Source of the DNA: Streptomyces sp. SCSIO 30461
Lineage (GTDB): Bacteria > Actinomycetota > Actinomycetes > Streptomycetales > Streptomycetaceae
Length of the DNA stretch: 64,000 bases
Assembly (NCBI RefSeq): GCF_037023745.1
Contig: NZ_CP146101.1
Location: 1,984,001-2,048,000, forward strand
Direction: 5' to 3'
Below, one piece after another: positions 34,850 to 44,167 of this stretch. Within the stretch, counting starts at the first letter, position 1, and the number at the start of each line of letters is the position of its first letter. A program made the translations under genes and the position numbers. The notes beneath the pieces were generated by a model. That model was given only the letters and a program-made list of their open reading frames with translations. It was not told the DNA's origin and made no database searches.

Positions 34850-35706
34850 TGCCCGTCCACCGGGGGCTCATGGGCGCGCGGACCGGGACGTCGGCCCGCG
34901 CGTGCCGTCCATGCCCGTGCCGTGGCCCTCGCGCCGATCAGCAGGATGGCCCCCAGGCACCAGCTCCCGAGCACGTCCAGGGGCCAGTGGTATCCCCGCA
35001 GGACAAGCCCGGCGCCTGCGCCGAGCGTGACGAAGGCCGCCACGACGCCCGACGTCAGGGCCATGGCCCTGTTGCGCGTGGTTCCGGACAGCAGCAGGGC
35101 CGCGGCGCCGTACGCCACCATCGCGGTAGCCGCATGGCCGGAGGGGTAGTACCCGATTTCTTCGGTGAGCGGCCCCGGTCGGCCGATCAGCGCCTTGAGC
35201 GGAGCGACCAGGGCAGGGACGAGGGCCATCGCGAGCACCGCGGCCAGTGCCTCGGCCCGTCGGCGGCGCCATGCGGACCATGCCGCGGCCGCGGCCAGGA
35301 CCGGCAGTGCGACCGTCATGTTTCCGAGATCGGCGAGGAACTCGGCGAGCCGGACCGGGCCGGTACCCACAACCGCTCGTTCGACCCGCTCGTCGAGGGT
35401 GCGGAGGGAGCCGTGGGCGGCGACCTGCCAGGTCGTGAGCGCCCAGACGGCGACCGCCAGGAGCACGCCGAGTGTCGCGGGAGAAACAGCCGACCGCCCC
35501 GGAACAGGGGGGTTGGCTCCGAGGCGGTCGTGCTGACCGGTGCACCGCGCGCCCCGGGGGGTCTGGGGCGGGCGGCTGTCCGATCGGTGAGGAGTTCCGG
35601 AGCCGCTGGCTCCAGTGGTGTGCGCGAGGGCACGGCCAGAACGGGGCTGGGGGGGCTCCGGCCTGGAACCGCCCGCAGTCCCCTGCGAGCGGGGTGTTTC
35701 TCTCAT
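34846..35706 (-). CDS. PAP2-family phosphatase, membrane
   Basis: 286 residues from the ATG at 35706; GTG at 35814 and ATG at 35757 are alternatives without better ribosome sites. About 65 polar residues precede five or six membrane segments. PAP2 motifs: KALIGRPGP (motif 1, shortened to K-x4-RP), YYPSGHA (motif 2) and LRGYHWPLDVLGS (motif 3), giving both histidines. Probably dephosphorylates phosphatidate or undecaprenyl pyrophosphate on the outer face. Its stop codon overlaps that of the convergent oxidoreductase. Confidence 0.85.
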   Translation of the reverse strand: MRETPRSQGTAGGSRPEPPQPRSGRALAHTTGASGSGTPHRSDSRPPQTPRGARCTGQHDRLGANPPVPGRSAVSPATLGVLLAVAVWALTTWQVAAHGSLRTLDERVERAVVGTGPVRLAEFLADLGNMTVALPVLAAAAAWSAWRRRRAEALAAVLAMALVPALVAPLKALIGRPGPLTEEIGYYPSGHAATAMVAYGAAALLLSGTTRNRAMALTSGVVAAFVTLGAGAGLVLRGYHWPLDVLGSWCLGAILLIGARATARAWTARAGRRPGPRAHEPPVDGH

Positions 35707-35829
35707 CTGCGCAGACCGTACGGCAGCAGGGAGGGGGACCGACAGCCGGAACGCCATCCCGCCATCGCCCCCCCACACCTTCTTCACAGAGAGCACGCGA
35801 TTACTCGCGGTCACCCCGAAGTGGAGTTC

Positions 35830-37164
35830 TCAGATCCCGGCGAACGCCGCCTCGATGATGTCCAGGCCCTCGTTGAGCAGATCCTCGCCGATCACCAGCG
35901 GCGGCAGGAAGCGGAGCACGTTGCCGTACGTGCCGCAGGTGAGTACCACGACGCCCTCGGCATGGCAGGCCTTGGCGAGCGCGCCCGCGGCCTCCGGGTT
36001 GGGCTCCTTGGTGGCCGGGTCCTTCACCAGCTCGATGGCGATCATCGCGCCGCGACCGCGGATGTCGCCGATGATCTCGTACTTCTCCTGCATGGCGGCG
36101 AGGCGGCCCTTCATGAGCTCCTCGATGCGCTTGGCCTTGCCGTTGAGGTCCTGCTCGCGCATGGTCTCGATGGCTCCGAGCGCACCAGCGCAGGCCACCG
36201 GGTTTCCGCCGTAGGTGCCGCCCAGGCCGCCCGCGTGAGCGGCGTCCATGATCTCGGCGCGGCCGGTGACGGCGGCCAGTGGCAGACCGCCGGCGATGCC
36301 CTTCGCTGTGGTGATCAGGTCGGGAACGACGCCCTCGTCCTCACAGGCGAACCACTGGCCGGTGCGGCAGAAGCCGGACTGGATCTCGTCGGCGACGAAG
36401 ACGATCCCGTTGTCGTTGGCGAACTTCACGAGCGCCGGGAGGAAACCCTTGGCCGGCTCGATGAAGCCCCCCTCGCCGAGCAGCGGCTCGATGATGATCG
36501 CGGCGACGTTCTCGGCGCCGATCTGCTTGTTGATCTGGTCGATGGCCTGGGCGGCGGCCTCCGGTCCGCAGTTCTCCGGACCGGTCGGCCAGCGGTAGCC
36601 GTAGGCGACCGGGACGCGGTGGACCTCGGGCGCGAACGGGCCGAAGCCGTGCTTGTACGGCATGTTCTTGGCCGTCAGGGCCATCGTGAGGTTGGTGCGG
36701 CCGTGGTAGCCGTGGTCGAAGACCACGACCGCCTGGCGCTTGGTGTACGCGCGGGCGATCTTGACGGCGTTCTCGACGGCCTCGGCGCCCGAGTTGAACA
36801 GCGCGGACTTCTTCGCGTGGTTGCCAGGGGTGAGTTCGGCGAGGGCCTCGCAGACCTCCACATAGCCCTCGTAGGGAGTGACCATGAAGCAGGTGTGGGT
36901 GAAGGCCTGGAGCTGGGCCGAGGCCCGGCGTACGACGGCTTCGGCAGAGGCGCCCACAGAGGTCACGGCGATACCGGAGCCGAAGTCGATCAGGCGGTTG
37001 CCGTCGACGTCCTCGATGATGCCGCCGCCGACGCGGCTGGTGAACACAGGCAGCACGGAACCCACGCCACCCGCGACCGCGGCGAGGCGACGGGTCTGCA
37101 GCTCCTGCGACTTCGGGCCGGGGATGGCGGTGACGACGCGGCGCTCCTGCGGGATGTCGGTCAT
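35830..37164 (-). CDS. gabT: 4-aminobutyrate aminotransferase
   Basis: PLP enzyme converting GABA and 2-oxoglutarate to succinic semialdehyde and glutamate. 444 residues, the family length. PLP lysine in LITTAKGIAGGLPL, Asp in IVFVADEIQSGFCRTG, and SALFNSGAEAVENAVKIAR at the cofactor phosphate. ATG at 37164 with AGGAG 6 nt upstream. It follows, in function, the aminobutyraldehyde dehydrogenases of this region. A PAP2 gene follows on the same strand. Divergent from the TraG-like ATPase gene. Confidence 0.95.
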   Translation of the reverse strand: MTDIPQERRVVTAIPGPKSQELQTRRLAAVAGGVGSVLPVFTSRVGGGIIEDVDGNRLIDFGSGIAVTSVGASAEAVVRRASAQLQAFTHTCFMVTPYEGYVEVCEALAELTPGNHAKKSALFNSGAEAVENAVKIARAYTKRQAVVVFDHGYHGRTNLTMALTAKNMPYKHGFGPFAPEVHRVPVAYGYRWPTGPENCGPEAAAQAIDQINKQIGAENVAAIIIEPLLGEGGFIEPAKGFLPALVKFANDNGIVFVADEIQSGFCRTGQWFACEDEGVVPDLITTAKGIAGGLPLAAVTGRAEIMDAAHAGGLGGTYGGNPVACAGALGAIETMREQDLNGKAKRIEELMKGRLAAMQEKYEIIGDIRGRGAMIAIELVKDPATKEPNPEAAGALAKACHAEGVVVLTCGTYGNVLRFLPPLVIGEDLLNEGLDIIEAAFAGI

Positions 37165-37533
37165 GGGGGCTCCTGGTGTCTTTCGGACGCACTGCTTCTT
37201 TCTTCGCAGGCTAGGGCCGGTCCAGGGGGTCCGGCATGCTCCGTTCGGGAGTGGTGGGGGCGTGTCGTTGTCCGCCACGGACATAGAAACCGGGCGGGTG
37301 CGGGCCGCGCTGCGCGGTACGGGCCCGTCCCGCCGGACCCTGGCTGGGGCGTACGGGCGCCGTAGGCGCCGGAGCGGACGCTGGTGCCGCAGTGCCTCCA
37401 GAACGCACCGCAGCGCACACACGGCCTGCCCGCGCACGCACGGATCCTGCCGCAGATCGGTGAACCACCCGCCGCCTACCACTAGATTGACGGTGGCACA
37501 GACGAGGTCCTGGCTGGTCAGGGGGCAGGGTTC
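37165..37533. other. 369-bp divergent intergenic region
   Basis: Separates gabT and the TraG-like ATPase gene and should hold both promoters. A pyrimidine run and TAGCCT (reverse strand, near 37212) could belong to the gabT promoter, and TAGATT near 37482 to the ATPase promoter; neither is convincing. A short GGCGCC-GTA-GGCGCC repeat is near 37356. I see no supportable gene. Confidence 0.4.
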
Positions 37534-39678
37534 ATGGACACCGACGGCACCTACGACGCTCACGGCACACGCACGGGCGGCTCGCACTCCGTCCCGCGCC
37601 CGGCCGGGCCACCGCCCATGCCGAACGTGCCGCCGGAGCCCCCGGCCGTGCCCCCGGCTCCCGCCCACGCTCCGGCCCCGGCGATCGGCGGCTCCCTCGG
37701 CGACTGGCTGCGCACACCCCGCCCGCAGGCCGGGCCAGGGGTGTGGCGACTGGGGCACCGGCCACGGCCGGAACAGGAGCCGGAGTCGATCCCGATTCCG
37801 AGGCTACTCACCGGCGCATTGATCTCACTGCTGTCCGCGCTGCTCCTCTGGTCGCTCTACGACAACTACTACATCCCGTATTGGCTGGACCCCCACTACT
37901 GGACAGGGGCCTTGGTCAAACTGTCCGATGATGCGGTGGTGAAGGGCATCATCGGCGGGGCGATCGACATCCTGCTGCTCATCGGAATGATTGTTTTCTT
38001 CGGTCGCCTCGGGCACTGGCCCGAGCTGGGCCGCCGTTTGCTGCTTCCGCTGCTCGGCGTACCGCGCCCGCCACGTCGGCTCGGTCTGGAATCCAGTGCT
38101 GTCACCACCAGGCAGGACGACCCCGGCGATTGGCTCGAACTGCGCGGCGCGGGCCAGCCGGCGGTCGCGGACCGCCTCGCGGGGGAGGTCAGAGACGGGC
38201 GGATGAACGACATCGATTTCGCCCGGATCCGCCGAGCCTGGCATTCCGTGCAGGCCGACCCGTCGCGCCTCGAGGCTTTCACGGAGTCCGCGTTGCGACG
38301 CGGCTCGGCCGCCTTCACGCATCCTTCCGGTGATCGGGACCTGCCCGTGCGTACCGTGCGGCACGACCTGCTGGCACACCAGGTGCGCATCGGCACCGCC
38401 GCCGACCACCCCCGCAACCCCTACGCCCGGCGCACCACCGGTGTCGCCCTCGAACCGGCCGTCCTCGGCACCTCGCTGCTCGCGGTCGGACCCTCGGGGT
38501 CCGGGAAGACCGTCCGGCTGATCCGCCCCGTGGTCGAGGCGATGTGCCTTCAGGCGCTCGCCAACCGGGCCGCAGTGGTGGCCGTCGCCGCGCAGGGCAC
38601 GCCGCTCGGCCCTGACGAGGCCTTCGACCTGGTCATCGCGCCCGGGCGGCCCGACTCCACGCACGACCTCGACCTCTATGGCGGCGCCGACGATCCCGAC
38701 GAGGCCGCCCGAGTGCTCGCTGAGGCCCTGGTCGGGGATCTGACCGCCGACAGCCGACGGGCAGCCACCGCGCTCGCGCAGCTCATCGGGCCCTACCGCA
38801 GTGTCCACGGCCATTTCCCCGCCGTATCCGACCTGCGCGATCTCGTCGGCGGGGTGCCCGAGGCCGTCCGCGTCCTGCGCGAAACCCTGGAAGCAGCCGG
38901 GGAGTTCTCCCAACTGCGGGAGCTGGACGCACGCGAGCGGCAGTCGGAGCGCTCGGACGACATCGGTGTGCTGCTCGCCGAGCGCATCGCGTTCCTCGAC
39001 CGTCCCGCCTTCGCGCGGTTCTTCCGTACCCGCGAGGCGGATCGTCAGTTCTCGCTGCGGGCCATCGAGCTCCCGCTGCGGGTCCGCGTCGACCTGCCCG
39101 AGCGGGGACACTCGGAGGCGTCCCGGATCATCGCCCGGCTGGTCCTGGCCCAGTTCACCGAGGCAGCGCTGGGGCGCGCGGACCGCTCCCTCTTCGCTTG
39201 CCTGGTCATGGACGACGCCACCCATACGCTCACGGCCGACGCTGTCCGGGCGGTCCAGCGGCTGCGTTCGGCCAACGCCGGGGTGGTGCTCGCACTACGG
39301 ACGCTGGAGGACGTGCCCGATGTGCTTCGTGGCCCGCTGCTCGGCGCCGTCGGCTGCCGGATGGCCTTCGCAGGGCTCGGGCCATGGGACGGGGGGCGTT
39401 TCGCCGAGGCCTGGGGCACGGAATGGGTGCAGACCCGGGACGTCACCAACCGGCAGATCGTCTCGGACGAGCCGCTCACCAAGGCGCTGCACTTCATGCG
39501 GCGGATGGTGACCGGGAAGAGCGCCACCGCCGAGGCCGTCACGGTCCGCGAGGTCGAGCGACAGCGCTGGCCCGCATCCGAACTCGCGCACTCCCTGCCC
39601 GCCGGGCACGCGGTGTTGTCGCTCACCTCGGTACGGGGTGAGCATGCGCCGCCGGTGCTGGTCGATCTCCGTACATGA
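37534..39678 (+). CDS. Membrane-anchored TraG/FtsK-like ATPase
   Basis: 714 residues. A Pro-rich N-terminus (1-85), two membrane segments (about 90-112 and 132-155), then a cytoplasmic ATPase: Walker A AVGPSGSGKTVRLIRP at about 317-332, Walker B-like LFACLVMDDATHTL near 555, and a sensor region VVLALRTLEDVPDVL. The layout recalls VirD4/TraG coupling proteins and FtsK-type motors, but no relaxase, secretion or conjugation gene is nearby. ATG has GGGGGCAGGG upstream. I cannot assign a function; DNA or protein transport is inference from the fold. Confidence 0.75.
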   Translation: MDTDGTYDAHGTRTGGSHSVPRPAGPPPMPNVPPEPPAVPPAPAHAPAPAIGGSLGDWLRTPRPQAGPGVWRLGHRPRPEQEPESIPIPRLLTGALISLLSALLLWSLYDNYYIPYWLDPHYWTGALVKLSDDAVVKGIIGGAIDILLLIGMIVFFGRLGHWPELGRRLLLPLLGVPRPPRRLGLESSAVTTRQDDPGDWLELRGAGQPAVADRLAGEVRDGRMNDIDFARIRRAWHSVQADPSRLEAFTESALRRGSAAFTHPSGDRDLPVRTVRHDLLAHQVRIGTAADHPRNPYARRTTGVALEPAVLGTSLLAVGPSGSGKTVRLIRPVVEAMCLQALANRAAVVAVAAQGTPLGPDEAFDLVIAPGRPDSTHDLDLYGGADDPDEAARVLAEALVGDLTADSRRAATALAQLIGPYRSVHGHFPAVSDLRDLVGGVPEAVRVLRETLEAAGEFSQLRELDARERQSERSDDIGVLLAERIAFLDRPAFARFFRTREADRQFSLRAIELPLRVRVDLPERGHSEASRIIARLVLAQFTEAALGRADRSLFACLVMDDATHTLTADAVRAVQRLRSANAGVVLALRTLEDVPDVLRGPLLGAVGCRMAFAGLGPWDGGRFAEAWGTEWVQTRDVTNRQIVSDEPLTKALHFMRRMVTGKSATAEAVTVREVERQRWPASELAHSLPAGHAVLSLTSVRGEHAPPVLVDLRT

Positions 39679-39728
39679 GGTCGATCTCCGCGCACGGGAT
39701 CGGCCTCCCCGCGTAAGGCCGATCTCCG
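39661..39728 (+). repeat. Degenerate repeats across the ATPase stop codon
   Basis: GTCGATCTCCG at 39661-39671 (the last codons of the ATPase), again at 39680-39690, and GCCGATCTCCG at 39718-39728, with a weaker copy between. The gene end appears to have been duplicated into the spacer. Confidence 0.7.
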
Positions 39729-39850
39729 CGTATGACTCGGAGGCCGGAATCCCCGGGCGGCGTCCCACCCACTCATACGCCCTGGCAGAATTGAGCTTGC
39801 CGTTCATACGGGACGGCGAAAAACTCCTTTCGTCGAAAGCCCGCGGTCCC

Positions 39851-41431
39851 ATGCCGGTCACCCTTGCCTCGCTCGTCCAGCACTCCGCGCTGAAGCTGAC
39901 CGTGCGCGCCGGGGAGGGCAGACTCGAAACGCCCGTGCGATGGGCGCACGTCAGCGAGCTCGCCGACCCCGTGCCCTACATGGAGGGTGGCGAGCTGCTC
40001 CTCGTCACAGCGATGACCCTGGACGCGGCCGACGACGAGGCGATGCGGCGCTATGTGCGGCGGCTGGACGGCGCCGGTGTGGTCGGGCTCGGGTTCGCCG
40101 TAGGCGTCAACTACGACGACATCCCCGAGGCCCTGCTGCGCGCGGCCGGGGAGGCCGGCTTCCCGCTGCTCGAAGTGCCCCGCCGCACGCCGTTCCTCGC
40201 GATCAGCAAGGCCGTGTCGGCCGCCATCGCCGCCGACCAGTACCGCGCCGTGACCGCGGGTTTCGAGGTCCAGCGCGAGCTCACCCGTGCCGCGCTCGCG
40301 GACGGCCCGGCCGCGCTGCTGACCAGGCTGGCCGCCCATGTCGACGGCTGGGCCGCCCTCTACGACGCCTCGGGGTCGGTCGTGGCCGCCGCACCGGAGT
40401 GGGCCACCCGGCGCGCGGCGAGACTCACCGGTGATGTGTCCCGGCTGAGTGAGCGGTCCGCGCCCGCGAGCGCGGTGGTCGGCGAAACGGACGACCGGGT
40501 GGAGCTCCAGTCACTGGGTACCGGGCGGCGGGTGCGGGGCGTACTCGCCGTGGGCACCGGCGCCCCGCTGGGCACAGCGGAGCGATACGCGGTGCACTCC
40601 GCGGTAGCCCTGCTCACCCTGACCACCGAGCGTTCGCGTTCGCTCCAGGCCGCCGAGCAGCGCCTCGGCGCCGCGGTGCTCCAGCTGATGCTCGCAGGGC
40701 AGCCCGACCACGCCCGCGCGGTCGCGGGGGACCTGTACGGAACACTGCTCGACGCGCCGTTCCGGCTGCTGATCGCCGAGCGGGTGGGGGAACCGGACCC
40801 CGCCGACGCGCCCGCTCTGTCCGCGCTCGCCGAATCCGTGGAGTCCGCCGCGGCACGGTCAGGCGAGACCGTGCTCACCGTGCCCGAGGGCGACGGCCGG
40901 CTCGTCGTGCTCGCCGCCGACGGGGGAGAGGTGCTCAGCGGCTGCGAGGCCTATGCCGAGCGGAAGGCCGAGGAGTCCGGAGTCGTCATCGGCCTGTCGG
41001 GGCCGTCCGGACCGATCGCGGCCGCGGGGGCGTACAAGCAGGCCGAACAGGCGCTCTCGGTCGCCCGTCGCCGTGGCCGCGCCCTCGTGGAGCACGAGGA
41101 GCTGGCCGCCGGATCCGTCCTCCCGCTCCTCGCCGACGACGCCGTGCGGGCATTCGCCGACGGGATGCTGCGCGCACTGTACGAGCACGACGCGACCGGC
41201 CGCGGAGATCTCGTGGCCTCTCTGCGGGCCTGGCTCTCCCGCCACGGCCAATGGGATGCGGCAGCGGCTGACCTGGGTGTACATCGGCACACCCTGCGCT
41301 ACCGGATGCGCCGGGTCGAGGAGATCCTCGGCCGCTCGCTGGACGACCCGGACGTCCGGATGGAGCTGTGGCTGGCGCTCAAGGCCACCGGGGACACGCC
41401 GTCGCACACCGAACCCCGCACCGCACCGTAA
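39851..41431 (+). CDS. PucR-family transcriptional regulator
   Basis: 526 residues. N-terminal PucR sensor domain (LASLVQHSALKLTVRAG ... MEGGELLLVTAM), a GGDEF-like middle region, and a C-terminal helix-turn-helix (GQWDAAAADLGVHRHTLRYR). PucR-type activators often control purine, GABA or polyamine catabolism, fitting the gabT and dehydrogenase neighbours. ATG at 39851 gives the usual N-terminus, though no ribosome site is evident. Possible targets are gabT and the dehydrogenase at 42722. Confidence 0.9.
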   Translation: MPVTLASLVQHSALKLTVRAGEGRLETPVRWAHVSELADPVPYMEGGELLLVTAMTLDAADDEAMRRYVRRLDGAGVVGLGFAVGVNYDDIPEALLRAAGEAGFPLLEVPRRTPFLAISKAVSAAIAADQYRAVTAGFEVQRELTRAALADGPAALLTRLAAHVDGWAALYDASGSVVAAAPEWATRRAARLTGDVSRLSERSAPASAVVGETDDRVELQSLGTGRRVRGVLAVGTGAPLGTAERYAVHSAVALLTLTTERSRSLQAAEQRLGAAVLQLMLAGQPDHARAVAGDLYGTLLDAPFRLLIAERVGEPDPADAPALSALAESVESAAARSGETVLTVPEGDGRLVVLAADGGEVLSGCEAYAERKAEESGVVIGLSGPSGPIAAAGAYKQAEQALSVARRRGRALVEHEELAAGSVLPLLADDAVRAFADGMLRALYEHDATGRGDLVASLRAWLSRHGQWDAAAADLGVHRHTLRYRMRRVEEILGRSLDDPDVRMELWLALKATGDTPSHTEPRTAP

Positions 41432-41566
41432 GCCGGTGGGTTCATACGGTCCGGCGGAACACCCAGAGCGGCCCGACGGCGCCCCGCGCTCGATTCTGCG
41501 GGGATCCTGCCCGAATCCGGGCAGATTTCTGGCGCCTGAGAGTTCTGATCTCTACCGTCCTGCCTC

Positions 41567-42526
41567 GTGACATCACGCGCTTTCCGCACCAGCACCCCCG
41601 CCGCACCGGCCGCCACCCCGCAGATCCAGGACGCGCCCCGTCGCGGATCCGGGGCGGTCTGGGGCGCGCTCGCCATCGTGTACGTCGTCTGGGGTTCGAC
41701 GTACCTAGCCATACGCGTCGTCGTCGAGACGATGCCGCCGTTCCTGTCCACCGGCGCCCGCTTCCTCACCGCGGGGCTCATACTCGCCGCGTTCATCGCC
41801 TGGCGGCAGGGGCCGTCCGCCCTGAAAGCCACTCCGCACCAGCTCGGCTCCGCCGTGCTGGTCGGTCTGCTGCTCCTGGTCGGCGGCAACTCCCTGGTGG
41901 TCCTCGCCGAGACGTCCGTGCCCTCCGGGCTCGCCGCCCTCCTCGTCGCCGTCGTCCCGGCCTGGGTCGTGGTCCTGCGTCGGCTCTCCGGCGAACGGCC
42001 GGGCCCCGGTGCCTACGCCGGTGTCGCACTAGGGCTCGCCGGGCTCGCGGTGCTCACCCTTCCCGGACTGAGCGGCGACGTACGCCTCTGGGGCGTACTG
42101 ACCGTCGTGGCGGGGACCCTGATGTGGTCGGTCGGCTCGTTCTCCTCGTCCCGCATCCCCATGCCCGCCAACCCCTTCGCGGCGAGTGCCTACGAGATGA
42201 CGGCCGCGGGCTTCGGCTGCCTGCTGATCGGTCTGCTCCGGGGTGAGCAGCACGGCTTCGTGCTCACCGAGGCGTCCGCCCGCTCCTGGACGGCGCTCGC
42301 CTACCTGGTGGTGTTCGGGTCGCTGATCGCTTTCACGGCGTACGCCTGGCTGCTCCAGTCGGCTCCGCTGTCGCTGGTCGCCACCTACGCGTACGTCAAC
42401 CCCGTCGTCGCCGTACTCCTCGGCGCGCTGATCCTCGACGAGGCGCTCACCTGGCCGATCGCGGTCGGCGGCGCGGTCGTCGTGGCGGGTGTCGGTCTCA
42501 TCGTCAGCACGGAGCGCCGCCGCTGA
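41567..42526 (+). CDS. EamA/DMT-family transporter
   Basis: 319 residues, about ten membrane segments in two EamA repeats; the first begins IVYVVWGSTYLAIRVVVETM, a family hallmark, and the second ends AVVVAGVGLIV. RhaT/YdcZ-type exporters of metabolites are relatives. Start GTG at 41567 without a ribosome site, so the message may be leaderless. Substrate unknown. Follows the PucR gene on the same strand and precedes an aldehyde dehydrogenase. Confidence 0.85.
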   Translation: MTSRAFRTSTPAAPAATPQIQDAPRRGSGAVWGALAIVYVVWGSTYLAIRVVVETMPPFLSTGARFLTAGLILAAFIAWRQGPSALKATPHQLGSAVLVGLLLLVGGNSLVVLAETSVPSGLAALLVAVVPAWVVVLRRLSGERPGPGAYAGVALGLAGLAVLTLPGLSGDVRLWGVLTVVAGTLMWSVGSFSSSRIPMPANPFAASAYEMTAAGFGCLLIGLLRGEQHGFVLTEASARSWTALAYLVVFGSLIAFTAYAWLLQSAPLSLVATYAYVNPVVAVLLGALILDEALTWPIAVGGAVVVAGVGLIVSTERRR

Positions 42527-42721
42527 CCCCTCCCGCCACCACCGGCACGGCCACCGCCGCCGTCACCACTCACAGCCGACGTGCCAAAGCGGCAGGACTG
42601 CCACGCCGACCACTCCACCCCGGACAAACGCCATCCGTGGCATGGCCCCTCTATCGTTGGAAGTGAAGGACCCTGCACAGCCCAGAACCGCTTCCGCACT
42701 ACTTCCGAAGGGCCGGGACAC

Positions 42722-44167
42722 ATGACTTCCACCCACGCCTTCTGGCTCGCCGGCCGCCAGGCCACCGGTGAGACGACCTTCGATGTCACGTCCCCCTGGG
42801 ACGGACGGGTCGTCGGCACGGTCTCCGTGCCGACCGCGGCCCAGGTCGAGGAGGCCGTCGCCGCCGCGCACGCCGTTGTGGACGAGTTCTCGGCGACCCC
42901 CGCCCATGTACGCGCCGCGGCCCTCGACCACGTTTCGAAGCGGCTCGCCGAGCGCTCCGAGGAGATCGCCCACCTGATCTCCGCCGAGAACGGCAAGCCC
43001 GTCAAGTGGGCCCGCGGCGAGGTCGGCCGCGCCGTATCCGTCTTCCGCTTCGCTGCCGAGGAGGCCCGTCGCTTCAACGGCGGCGAGGCCCAGCGTCTCG
43101 ACACCGACGCGGGCGGCCAGGGCCGACTCGGGCTCACCCGCCGCTTCCCGAAGGGCGCCGTCCTCGGTATCGCGCCGTTCAACTTCCCGCTGAACCTGTG
43201 CGCGCACAAGATCGCCCCCGCCATCGCCGTCGGCGCTCCGATCATCCTCAAGCCGGCGCCCGCGACCCCGATGTCCGGCCTGATCATCGGTGAGCTGCTG
43301 GCGGAGACCGAGCTGCCCGCCGGCTCCTGGTCCGTCCTGCCGGTGCCGAACGAGTCCATGCCCGTCCTGGTCCAGGACGAGCGGCTGCCGGTGATCTCGT
43401 TCACCGGTTCGGACAAGGTCGGCTACGCCATCGCGGAGTCCGTGCCCCACAAGCACTGCACCCTGGAGCTCGGGGGCAACGCCGCGGCCGTCGTACTCGG
43501 CGACTGGTCGTCCGATGAGGACCTGGACTGGGCGGCGACCCGTATCGCCACGTTCGCCAACTACCAGGGCGGCCAGTCCTGCATCTCCGTGCAGCGCGTC
43601 ATCGCCGACGCGTCGGTCTACGACCGGCTCGTCCCGAGGATCGTCGCCGCCGTCGAGCAGCAGGGCACCGGCGACCCGTCCGACGATGCCACCGATGTCG
43701 GCCCGCTCGTCAGCGAGGACGCGGCCAAGCGGGTCGAGTCCTGGGTCGACGAGGCCGTCTCCGGCGGCGCCAAGCTGCTCACCGGCGGCACGCGCGACGG
43801 TGTGGCCTACGCCCCCACGGTGCTCGGCGACCTGCCCGCGGATGTGACCCTTGCCTGCGAGGAGGTGTTCGGTCCCGTGCTCACGCTGCACCGGGTCGAA
43901 GGCGAGGTGGAGGCCTTCGCCGAGGTCAACAACTCCAAGTTCGGTCTCCAGGCCGGTGTGTTCACCCGCGACCTCCAGGCCGCCTTCCGCGCCCACCGCG
44001 CCCTTGAGGTCGGCGGTGTGATCATCGGTGACGTCCCGTCCTACCGCGCCGACCAGATGCCGTACGGCGGCGTCAAGCAGTCCGGCGTCGGCCGCGAGGG
44101 CGTCAAGTACGCGATGGACGACTACACCTACGAGCGGGTGCTCGTCCTCACCGGACTGGCGCTGTAG
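42722..44167 (+). CDS. Aldehyde dehydrogenase, semialdehyde-type
   Basis: 481 residues. Catalytic C287 in YQGGQSCISVQRV, Glu in LELGGNAAAVV and LGIAPFNFPLNL at the cofactor site. The PFNFP and GGQSC patterns place it with succinic semialdehyde/lactaldehyde/glyceraldehyde-type dehydrogenases, apart from the two aminoaldehyde enzymes in this window. ATG at 42722 follows GAAGG. Taking succinic semialdehyde from GabT to succinate is attractive but inferred. Followed by three hairpins. Confidence 0.88.
   Translation: MTSTHAFWLAGRQATGETTFDVTSPWDGRVVGTVSVPTAAQVEEAVAAAHAVVDEFSATPAHVRAAALDHVSKRLAERSEEIAHLISAENGKPVKWARGEVGRAVSVFRFAAEEARRFNGGEAQRLDTDAGGQGRLGLTRRFPKGAVLGIAPFNFPLNLCAHKIAPAIAVGAPIILKPAPATPMSGLIIGELLAETELPAGSWSVLPVPNESMPVLVQDERLPVISFTGSDKVGYAIAESVPHKHCTLELGGNAAAVVLGDWSSDEDLDWAATRIATFANYQGGQSCISVQRVIADASVYDRLVPRIVAAVEQQGTGDPSDDATDVGPLVSEDAAKRVESWVDEAVSGGAKLLTGGTRDGVAYAPTVLGDLPADVTLACEEVFGPVLTLHRVEGEVEAFAEVNNSKFGLQAGVFTRDLQAAFRAHRALEVGGVIIGDVPSYRADQMPYGGVKQSGVGREGVKYAMDDYTYERVLVLTGLAL

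Noticed and set aside
34372..37365. Forward open frame of 997 codons covering the oxidoreductase end, PAP2 and gabT
   Set aside because: It crosses three well-supported genes in wrong frames or strands and has no recognisable domain.
37211..37468. Small reverse-strand gene of 85 codons in the gabT-ATPase spacer
   Set aside because: No ribosome site, Arg/Pro/Ala-rich composition and no recognisable motif; treated as a random open frame.
15647..44167. Region as a recently acquired genomic island
   Set aside because: Base composition and codon pattern look like the rest of the window, and there is no integrase, tRNA boundary or insertion sequence.
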